Source: JAEZVV01 sp036652035
GTDB lineage: Bacteria > Pseudomonadota > Gammaproteobacteria > Burkholderiales > Burkholderiaceae_F
DNA: 62,148 nucleotides
Reading direction: 5' to 3'
NCBI GenBank assembly: GCA_036652035.1
Contig: JAVVWR010000009.1
Location: forward strand, 1 to 62,148
Shown: in pieces, positions 53,365 to 62,148 of the stretch
How the letters are laid out: each line of letters starts with the position of its first letter
How positions within the stretch are numbered: the first letter of the stretch is position 1
The notes under the pieces: model-generated
Told to the model about the DNA's origin: nothing
Seen by the model: the letters and a program-made list of their open reading frames with translations, nothing else
Databases searched by the model: none
Translations under genes and position numbers: made by a program

Positions 53365-54306
53365 TTACGCGCCGGCGACGAGAGCCTCGAGCTTGATGGT
53401 GTCGGCCACGAATAGGCGGATTCCCTCGGCCAGCTTGTCGGTCGCCATCGCGTCCTGGTTGAGACGCAGGCGAAAGCCGGCCTCGCCAAGTTCGATCGGC
53501 GCGGCTGCGGGCACGCCGTTGGCGTCGAGCGTGGCAGTGACCTCAGCGCTGGCGGTGGCGAGCTGGTCCATCAGGTCGGGGGCGATGGTCAGCAGATCGC
53601 AGCCGGCCAGCGCGACGATCTGTCCGGTGTTGCGAAAGCTCGCGCCCATGATTTCGGTTGGGTAGCCGCCGCCCTTGAGCCGTTCGAAGATCGCTCGCAC
53701 CGAGCGCACACCCGGGTCGTTGGCGCCGGCCATGGCGGCCTCGTCCCACTGGGCGCCGGCCGATTTCTTGTACCAGTCGTAGATCCGGCCCACGAAAGGT
53801 GAGATCAGGGTCGCGCCTGCGGCGGCGGCGGCTTCAGCCTGCGCCAGCGAGAAGAGCAGGGTGAGGTTGACGTGGATGCCTTCGCGCTCGAGCACCTCGG
53901 CGGCGCGGATCCCTTCCCAGGTCGAGGCGATCTTGATCAGAACCCGTTCGCGCGAGACACCGCGTGCCTCGTACAAGGCGATCAGGCGGCGCGCTTTTTC
54001 GACCGTGGCACGGGTGTCGAACGAGAGCCGGGCGTCGACTTCGGTCGACACCCGGCCGGGGACGTGATTGAGGATCTCGCCGCCAAACGCGACCAGAACC
54101 TGGTCGATGCGCTCGGCCAACGGTTCGTTCTTGGCGCTCTGGCCGGCCGCCAGCAGGTGGGCGTACTCCGGGCGCGCCGCGGCCTTGAGGATCAGAGAGG
54201 GGTTGGTGGTGGCGTCACGCGGCTTGAGGCGGGCGATGGCGGCGATGTCGCCGGTGTCTGCCACCAGGGTGGTGACACGGCTGAGCTGAGCGAGTTGGCT
54301 GGTCAT
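53365..54306 (-). CDS. tal: Transaldolase
   Basis: A 313-residue pentose-phosphate enzyme of the TalB class. The Schiff-base lysine is Lys125 in RVLIKIASTWEG; supporting motifs are TTNPSLILKAA, GRVSTEVDARLSFDT, NLTLLFSLAQA and SPFVGRIYDWYKK. The ATG at 54306 gives the family N terminus but has no ribosome site. It is divergent from carA, with about 150 bases between the starts, and probably co-transcribed with the rhomboid gene. Confidence 0.95.
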   Translation of the reverse strand: MTSQLAQLSRVTTLVADTGDIAAIARLKPRDATTNPSLILKAAARPEYAHLLAAGQSAKNEPLAERIDQVLVAFGGEILNHVPGRVSTEVDARLSFDTRATVEKARRLIALYEARGVSRERVLIKIASTWEGIRAAEVLEREGIHVNLTLLFSLAQAEAAAAAGATLISPFVGRIYDWYKKSAGAQWDEAAMAGANDPGVRSVRAIFERLKGGGYPTEIMGASFRNTGQIVALAGCDLLTIAPDLMDQLATASAEVTATLDANGVPAAAPIELGEAGFRLRLNQDAMATDKLAEGIRLFVADTIKLEALVAGA

Positions 54307-54355
54307 GCGGGTAAGGGCTGGCAAGTCGGCGCCGGGGAGCAGGTTGCACCCAAGC

Positions 54356-54361
54356 TATAAT
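54356..54361 (+). promoter_or_regulatory. Consensus -10 element of the carA operon
   Basis: A perfect TATAAT with no good -35 at 17 bases. A start near 54368 gives a leader of about 95 bases to the carA TTG. Confidence 0.45.
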
Positions 54362-54386
54362 TTGAAAGTTTACCCATTCGCTTCCC

Positions 54387-54413
54387 CGCGACGGCTGTTG
54401 GACACCCGTCGCG
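54387..54413 (+). other. Leader hairpin before carA
   Basis: CGCGACGG and CCGTCGCG form a perfect 8-bp stem with an 11-base loop in the predicted carA leader. No T run follows, so it is not a simple terminator. A role in regulation is possible but unproven. Confidence 0.45.
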
Positions 54414-54462
54414 TATCGCGCGCCTGCGGTGTTTGTTGTCGGCGCGCAGCACAGGAGCTGCC

Positions 54463-55653
54463 TTGGTCCCCCTGATTACCGATATTCGCCCCGCCGCAGC
54501 CCTTGTTTTGGCTGATGGCACGATCTTCCGCGGCCGCTCGATCGGAGCCGCAGGACAAACCCTTGCCGAAGTGGTGTTTAACACCGCCCTCACCGGCTAT
54601 CAGGAAATTCTGACGGATCCGTCCTATCAAGGTCAGATCGTCACCCTGACTTATCCCCACATCGGCAACGTCGGTGTGAACCCAGAAGACACCGAAGCTG
54701 GCCGCGTTTACGCCGCCGGCCTGGTGGTGCGCGACCTGCCCCCGCTCGAGTCGAACTTCCGCTCCACGCAGTCGCTCAGCGATTATTTGCGCGCCCAAGG
54801 CGTGGTGGCGATTGCCGACATCGATACGCGCAAGCTCACCCGCATCCTGCGTGAAAAGGGCGCCCAGGCGGGCTGCCTCATTGCCGCCGATCCCGCGGCG
54901 AACTCGGGCGAGCTCAGTGACGAGCAGATCGCCGCCGCGCTCGCCAGCGCTCAGGCCTACCCCGGCATGGCCGGCCAGGACCTGGCCCAGGTGGTGACGG
55001 CGCCGGCGAGTTACGAATGGACCGAAGGTTCGTGGCAGTTGGCGCGCGCCGATGGCACGCCCGGTTTTGTCACGCCCGAGTCGTTCCGTTTCCATGTGGT
55101 GGCCTACGACTTCGGCGTCAAGCGCAACATCCTGCGCCTGCTCGCCGACCGTGGCATCCGCATCACCGTGGTGCCGGCCAAGACTTCGGCGGCCGAGGTG
55201 CTGGCGCTTAATCCCGACGGCGTGTTCCTCTCGAACGGCCCGGGGGATCCCGAGCCTTGCGCCTATGCGATCGAAGCGGCGCGCACCTTCATCGAGAAGA
55301 AGATTCCGCTCTTTGGCATCTGCCTGGGACACCAGATTCTCGGTCTGGCCGTGGGCGCTCGCACGCTCAAGATGAAGTTCGGTCACCACGGCGGCAACCA
55401 CCCGGTGATCGATCTGGCAACTCGCCACGTTTACATCACGAGCCAGAACCACGGCTTTGCGGTGGACGAGGCGAGCCTGCCCGTCAATGCGCGGCCGACT
55501 CACGTCTCGCTGTTCGACGGCTCGCTCCAGGGTTTCGAGCTGACCGACGCACCGGCCTTCTGCTTCCAGGGTCACCCGGAGGCGAGCCCCGGTCCGCACG
55601 ACATCGGCGACTTGTTCGACAAGTTCGCCGGCTTGCTGGAGGCGCGCCAGTGA
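54463..55653 (+). CDS. carA: Carbamoyl-phosphate synthetase small (glutaminase) subunit
   Basis: A 396-residue class I amidotransferase subunit feeding ammonia to CarB for arginine and pyrimidine synthesis. It starts at TTG at 54463, the only start with a good ribosome site (AGGAG, 6 bases upstream). The N-terminal domain has LADGTIFRGRSIGAAGQTLAEVVFNT; the glutaminase has the nucleophile Cys287 in FGICLGHQ and FQGHPEASPGPHD with the catalytic His and Glu. Its stop overlaps the GTG start of gmhA, which separates it from carB. Confidence 0.96.
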   Translation: MVPLITDIRPAAALVLADGTIFRGRSIGAAGQTLAEVVFNTALTGYQEILTDPSYQGQIVTLTYPHIGNVGVNPEDTEAGRVYAAGLVVRDLPPLESNFRSTQSLSDYLRAQGVVAIADIDTRKLTRILREKGAQAGCLIAADPAANSGELSDEQIAAALASAQAYPGMAGQDLAQVVTAPASYEWTEGSWQLARADGTPGFVTPESFRFHVVAYDFGVKRNILRLLADRGIRITVVPAKTSAAEVLALNPDGVFLSNGPGDPEPCAYAIEAARTFIEKKIPLFGICLGHQILGLAVGARTLKMKFGHHGGNHPVIDLATRHVYITSQNHGFAVDEASLPVNARPTHVSLFDGSLQGFELTDAPAFCFQGHPEASPGPHDIGDLFDKFAGLLEARQ

Positions 55654-56243
55654 GTGCCGCGCACGTCGCCGCCACCCTGGCTGAATCGGCCGCAGCGCTC
55701 GAGCGTCTGCGTGCCGATGAGGCCGCGCTGGCCCGCATTGCGGCAGCCGGAGATCTGCTCGCCGCCACCTTCAAGGCGGGCGGCAAGGTCTTGTCCTGCG
55801 GCAATGGCGGTTCGATGTGCGATGCCATGCACTTTGCCGAGGAGCTGACCGGGCGTTTCCGCGACGACCGGCCCGGCTACGCGGCGATCGCGATCTCCGA
55901 CCCCTCGCATCTTTCGTGCGTTGGCAACGATTACGGCTACGAGCAGGTCTTTGCCCGTTACGTTCAGGCGGTGGGCCGCGCCGGCGACGTGTTGCTCGCC
56001 ATCACCACCAGCGGCGGCAGCAAGAACGTGGTTGCCGCTGCGCGCGCTGCCAAGGCCGCCGGGATCAAGGTGATTGCGCTCACCGGGCGCGATCAGACCG
56101 CGATCACTGAGCTGGCCGACATCGCCATTGTCACTCCCGCCGGTACTTACGCCGACCGCGTGCAAGAGCTCCATATCAAGGTGATCCATATCCTGATCGA
56201 GCTCACCGAGCGCGCGCTCGCTCCCCAGAATTACAAGAGTTGA
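55650..56243 (+). CDS. gmhA: Phosphoheptose isomerase (sedoheptulose 7-phosphate isomerase)
   Basis: A 197-residue SIS-domain enzyme for the first step of ADP-heptose synthesis for LPS core. It matches GmhA closely: KVLSCGNGGSMCDAMHFAEELTGRF, AIAISDPSHLSCVGNDYGYEQVFARYV, DVLLAITTSGGSKNV and YADRVQELHIKVIHILIEL. The GTG start at 55650 overlaps carA by GTGA and has GGAGG 7 bases upstream. The DiaA paralogue is an alternative, but the SCGNGGS...HFAEEL signature favours GmhA. Its place between carA and carB, 7 bases before carB, is unusual. Confidence 0.9.
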   Translation: MSAAHVAATLAESAAALERLRADEAALARIAAAGDLLAATFKAGGKVLSCGNGGSMCDAMHFAEELTGRFRDDRPGYAAIAISDPSHLSCVGNDYGYEQVFARYVQAVGRAGDVLLAITTSGGSKNVVAAARAAKAAGIKVIALTGRDQTAITELADIAIVTPAGTYADRVQELHIKVIHILIELTERALAPQNYKS

Positions 56244-56250
56244 TAGAGCC

Positions 56251-59472
<3,222 letters not shown>

Positions 59473-59481
59473 TCCGCGGGG

Positions 59482-59521
59482 CTCGCCGCGCTTGCAACTT
59501 CGGGTTGCACGTCGCGGCGAG
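59482..59521. other. Very stable hairpin after carB
   Basis: CTCGCCGCG (59482-59490) pairs with CGCGGCGAG (59513-59521), and TGCAAC (59493-59498) with GTTGCA (59504-59509) around a TTCGG loop. Fifteen base pairs with one small internal loop, 10 bases after the carB stop codon. No T run, so it may protect the carB 3' end rather than terminate. Confidence 0.65.
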
Positions 59522-59544
59522 CGCCGTTAAATTCGTCTTTGTTC

Positions 59545-59574
59545 GGCCCCGGCTCCGCTGGGGCCTTTGTTTTA
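59545..59574 (+). terminator. carB terminator
   Basis: GGCCCC and GGGGCC with a 9-base loop are followed by TTTGTTTTA. It lies 11 bases before the greA ATG. Confidence 0.75.
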
Positions 59575-59585
59575 GCGATCCCAAA

Positions 59586-60059
59586 ATGCCGATTCCCATC
59601 ACTGCCCGCGGCGCCGAGCTGCTCAAGGCTGAACTGCAGAAATTGAAGACCGTCGAGCGTCCTGCCGTGGTCCTTGCGATCAAGGAAGCGCGCGAGAAGG
59701 GCGATCTGTCCGAGAACGCCGAATACGATGCGGCGCGCGAGCGCCAGGGGTTTATCGAGGGTCGGATTCAGGAACTCGAGGGCAAGATCTCCGCGTTCCA
59801 GGTGATCATCCCGGCCGAGATCGACGCTGGCGGCCGGATTGTTTTCGGCGCGACGGTCGAGCTGGACGACCTCGAGAACAGCCAGGTGGTGAAGTACCAG
59901 ATCGTCGGCGACGACGAAGGCGACATCAAGGCGGGCCTGATTTCGATCTCGAGTCCGATCGCCCGTGCGCTGATCGGCAAGGGCGAGGGCGATATCGCCG
60001 AGGTGATTGCTCCCGGCGGTATTCGCGAATACGAAGTGCGGAACGTCAGCTATCTCTGA
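59586..60059 (+). CDS. greA: Transcription elongation factor GreA
   Basis: A 157-residue RNA-polymerase cleavage factor. It has the coiled-coil N-terminal domain with the tip acidic pair in REKGDLSENAEYDAARERQGFIEGRIQELE and the C-terminal FKBP-like domain with GDIKAGLISISSPIARALIGKGEGD. The start MPITA-like (MPIPITARGAELL) is the family form. There is no Shine-Dalgarno, and the carB terminator ends just upstream, so expression depends on read-through or a promoter overlapping the hairpins. Confidence 0.96.
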   Translation: MPIPITARGAELLKAELQKLKTVERPAVVLAIKEAREKGDLSENAEYDAARERQGFIEGRIQELEGKISAFQVIIPAEIDAGGRIVFGATVELDDLENSQVVKYQIVGDDEGDIKAGLISISSPIARALIGKGEGDIAEVIAPGGIREYEVRNVSYL

Positions 60060-60089
60060 TCCGACGTTCCGCGCCGGGGTGAGACGCGC

Positions 60090-60554
60090 TTAACGCGGTT
60101 TGCCCACGCCGCGGCGGCCGGTGGCAGTGCCCGCCGGCTTGCGCGGCGGCACCTTGCGTTCGACGCGCCGGATCTCGCCCGAGCTCGCCTTGTTGGCGGT
60201 CTTGGCCATTTCTGGCCGACGGCCAGCGACCGGTTTGGCTGGTGCCTTGGGTGAGCGCACCGGAGCGACTTCTTCGGGGGGCAGCGGGCGCCAGAAGATC
60301 AGCAATTTGCCGATCGATTGCACTCGGGCGGCATCCAGCTGGTCGGCGATCGCGGCGTACATCTGTTCGCGTTCTTCGCGGTCATCGCCGGGGACTCGCA
60401 CCTTGATCAACTCGTGCGATTTGAGCGCGCGATCGATTTCCTTCATGACCGCTTCGGTCAACCCCTGAGAGCCGAGCAAGACCATCGGATCGAGGTGATG
60501 GGCGCGGGCCTTGAGTTCAAGACGCTCGTCGCGCGTGAGGGTTAGTTCTGCCAT
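60090..60554 (-). CDS. yhbY: YhbY-family CRM-domain RNA-binding protein with basic tail
   Basis: A 154-residue protein. Residues 1-97 form the CRM domain that associates with pre-50S ribosomes (RLELKARAHHLDPMVLLGSQGLTEAVMKEIDRALKSHELIKVRV, with GKLLIFWRP). A 55-residue Lys/Arg/Pro/Ala-rich tail (KAPAKPVAGRR, VPPRKPAGTATGRRGVGKPR) extends it beyond the about 97 residues of E. coli YhbY. AAGGAG precedes the ATG. It is divergent from rlmE with only 32 bases between starts. Confidence 0.93.
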   Translation of the reverse strand: MAELTLTRDERLELKARAHHLDPMVLLGSQGLTEAVMKEIDRALKSHELIKVRVPGDDREEREQMYAAIADQLDAARVQSIGKLLIFWRPLPPEEVAPVRSPKAPAKPVAGRRPEMAKTANKASSGEIRRVERKVPPRKPAGTATGRRGVGKPR

Positions 60555-60573
60555 GGCATTCTCCTTTTGAAAG

Positions 60574-60580
60574 TATTCTA
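60574..60580. promoter_or_regulatory. Overlapping divergent -10 elements of yhbY and rlmE
   Basis: On the minus strand TAGAAT (60580-60575) lies 20 bases before the yhbY ATG. On the plus strand TATTCT (60574-60579) lies exactly 7 bases before the rlmE ATG. They share five base pairs, so both promoters cannot be occupied at once, and rlmE would be leaderless. Confidence 0.4.
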
Positions 60581-60586
60581 GGCCTC

Positions 60587-61237
60587 ATGCCGAAAGCCAC
60601 GAAAAAACACCGCTCGAATCGCGAATGGATCGAGCGCCATATCAACGATCCCTTCGTGAAGAAGTCGCGACAGGAGGGCTATCGTTCGCGCGCCGTTTAC
60701 AAGCTGACCGAGATCGATGAGAAGGAAAGGCTGTTCAAGCCTGGCGTGACTGTCGTTGATCTTGGCGCTGCGCCAGGCAGCTGGACTCAGATCGTGCGCG
60801 AACGCTTGGTCGGCAAGGACGGCGAAGTGCGGGGACGCATTATCGCGATGGATATCCTGCCGATGGACGAAATTCCTGGCGTTCTCTTCATTCAGGGCGA
60901 TTTCCGCGAGCTTGAAGTGGCCAATCAGTTGGCGAGCGCGCTCAACGGTGACAAGGTTGACGTTGTCCTGTCCGACATGGCGCCTAATCTATCGGGGGTG
61001 AGCGCGGCCGATGCGGCCCGCTCGGCGCTGCTCAACGAACTGGCGTTAGAGTTTGCCGTGGCTCATCTCACGCCTGCCGGCGTGTTCGTGACCAAGGCTT
61101 TCCAAGGCAGTGGTTACTCGCAGTTCGTCGAGTCGCTCAAACACCAATTCAAATCGGTCGTCACGCGCAAGCCGGCGGCCTCGCGCGACAGCTCGGCAGA
61201 AACCTATCTGGTGGCACGCGGCCTCAAGTCTGTATAG
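60587..61237 (+). CDS. rlmE: 23S rRNA 2'-O-ribose U2552 methyltransferase
   Basis: A 216-residue RrmJ/FtsJ enzyme. Features are KSRQEGYRSRAVYKLTEIDEKERLF with the catalytic lysine region, SAM motif VVDLGAAPGSWTQI, VDVVLSDMAPNLSGV with the catalytic aspartate, and FVTKAFQGSGYSQF with the second lysine. It is heat-shock-linked in E. coli and, as there, stands before ftsH. It starts 7 bases after a -10-like TATTCT and lacks a normal ribosome site. Confidence 0.96.
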   Translation: MPKATKKHRSNREWIERHINDPFVKKSRQEGYRSRAVYKLTEIDEKERLFKPGVTVVDLGAAPGSWTQIVRERLVGKDGEVRGRIIAMDILPMDEIPGVLFIQGDFRELEVANQLASALNGDKVDVVLSDMAPNLSGVSAADAARSALLNELALEFAVAHLTPAGVFVTKAFQGSGYSQFVESLKHQFKSVVTRKPAASRDSSAETYLVARGLKSV

Positions 61238-61299
61238 GGTTTGCGTCAATGCAAATTCAGTCTTTCCCAACGGGTTTGTGGCGATTTTTTCTGTTGGGT

Positions 61300-61329
61300 C
61301 TTGAAACTTGCGGTCTGACGCCCCCACAT
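61300..61329 (+). promoter_or_regulatory. Candidate sigma32 heat-shock promoter of ftsH
   Basis: CTTGAAA (61300-61306) and CCCCACAT (61322-61329) are 15 bases apart. The known RpoH consensus is CTTGAAA, 11-16 bases, CCCCATNT; only one fixed position differs. A start near 61337 gives a leader of about 90 bases. A separate TAGAAT at 61356-61361 could serve a housekeeping start. Confidence 0.6.
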
Positions 61330-61427
61330 TGAAGAGAATTGGCAGGTCCGAGGTTTAGAATTATTCCAACCCGGGCATGGGTGCCCGGATTGCAGGTCCG
61401 CCCGCCAAGAGCGGAAGGAGTTACCCC

Positions 61428-62148
61428 TTGAACAACAACATGCTTGCTAAGGCCGCGATCTGGATGGTGATCGCGCTCGTCCTGTTCACGGTCTTCAAGC
61501 AATTTGAAGGCCGCAAGCCCGCGACCGAAGCCATCAGCTACACCCAGTTCATGGATGAGGCCAAGGCCGGCAAGATCAAGCGCGTCGACGTCCAGGGCCG
61601 CACCCTGGCGGTCACGCCGAACGACGGTGCGCGTTACACGCTGACTTCGCCCGGTGATCTGTGGATGGTCGACGACCTGCGCAAGGCCGGTGTCCAGGTC
61701 TTTGGTAAGCCCGAGGAAGAGCCGTCGCTGCTCACCACGATCTTCGTGTCCTGGTTCCCGATGCTGCTGCTGATCGGCGTGTGGATCTTCTTCATGCGTC
61801 AGATGCAGGGTGGCGGCAAGGGCGGCGCGTTCAGCTTTGGCAAGAGCAAGGCGCGCATGCTCGACGACAGCAACAACAATGTGACCTTCGCTGACGTTGC
61901 TGGCTGCGATGAGGCCAAGGAAGAAGTGCAGGAGCTGGTCGAGTTCCTGCGCGATCCGTCCAAGTTCCAGAAGCTCGGTGGCCGCATTCCGCGCGGTGTG
62001 CTGATGGTCGGCTCGCCCGGTACCGGCAAGACCTTGCTCGCCAAGGCGATTGCCGGCGAAGCCAAGGTGCCGTTCTTCTCGATCTCGGGCTCGGACTTCG
62101 TTGAAATGTTCGTCGGCGTGGGCGCGGCCCGCGTGCGCGACATGTTCG
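61428..62148 (+). CDS. ftsH: ATP-dependent zinc metalloprotease FtsH, N-terminal part (cut by the window edge)
   Basis: The first 240 residues are present. TTG at 61428 is the start: GGAAGGAG lies 7 bases upstream and it gives the family N terminus MNNNMLAKAAIWMVIALVLF; the ATG at 61440 has no site. The two membrane helices are at about residues 7-23 and 104-122, enclosing the periplasmic domain, followed by the AAA module with Walker A GSPGTGKT at 195-202 and the pore motif FVEMFVGVGAARVRDMF. The protease half lies outside. FtsH degrades LpxC (with LapB) and misassembled membrane proteins. Confidence 0.97.
   Translation, partial: MNNNMLAKAAIWMVIALVLFTVFKQFEGRKPATEAISYTQFMDEAKAGKIKRVDVQGRTLAVTPNDGARYTLTSPGDLWMVDDLRKAGVQVFGKPEEEPSLLTTIFVSWFPMLLLIGVWIFFMRQMQGGGKGGAFSFGKSKARMLDDSNNNVTFADVAGCDEAKEEVQELVEFLRDPSKFQKLGGRIPRGVLMVGSPGTGKTLLAKAIAGEAKVPFFSISGSDFVEMFVGVGAARVRDMF

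Overview
The window is a GC-rich stretch (roughly two thirds G+C by eye) of a betaproteobacterial chromosome, most likely Burkholderiales. The evidence is the gene order gyrA-serC-pheA-hisC-tyrA-aroA-cmk-rpsA-ihfB-lapA-lapB, the carA/carB-greA-yhbY-rlmE-ftsH block, trxA-rho, the tmRNA tag ANDERFALAA and the OmpA and DUF748 proteins. It is a draft scaffold: there are two runs of exactly 100 N, and the second is flanked by an identical 55-base repeat, so it is almost certainly a failed contig merge. I assign no genus.

Layout. 1-2.5 kb (minus strand): an EamA-type permease running off the edge with an apparent frameshift, a secreted DUF336/GlcG-like protein, and two tandem NapC/NirT tetraheme cytochromes under a candidate FNR-type site. 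2.7-3.1 kb: tmRNA. 3.2-10.6 kb (minus): DUF748 envelope protein, gph, ubiG, ompA and an MtaD-like deaminase. 10.9-19 kb (plus): gyrA heads a tightly coupled amino-acid operon (serine, then phenylalanine, tyrosine and shikimate steps) continuing into cmk and, past a terminator, rpsA and ihfB. 22-25.5 kb: lapA, lapB, a ComEA-like protein, cysM and a YjdM-like zinc protein. 25.5-32.1 kb (minus): a minor-pilin operon pilV-pilW-pilX-pilY1-pilE-fimT, with pilV cut by the first gap. 32.6-42.3 kb: class I fumarase, a UPF0114 protein, htpX, a RIO-type kinase, a MATE exporter, an ArnT/GT39-like membrane protein, rpmE2, rho and trxA. 42.8-46.7 kb (plus): SRP RNA, a GNAT acetyltransferase, dnaX, ybaB and recR. 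46.8-50.4 kb: a small membrane protein and a SsuABC/TauABC-type importer. 50.5-54.3 kb: a membrane-TPR protein of unknown function, a rhomboid protease and transaldolase. 54.4-62.1 kb: carA, gmhA (between the two carbamoyl-phosphate synthetase genes), carB, greA, divergent yhbY/rlmE, and ftsH running off the right edge behind a good heat-shock promoter candidate.

Most genes are housekeeping, and I see no phage, IS element, CRISPR array or toxin-antitoxin module. The observations most worth checking are the overlapping divergent -10 elements at yhbY/rlmE, with a leaderless geometry shared by dnaX; the CX3CH first heme motif shared by both NapC paralogues; the FNR-like palindromes; gmhA inside carAB; the operator-like palindrome before the ABC importer; Gln83 in GyrA; and the spurious gap after ybaB. 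None amounts to a demonstrated new system.
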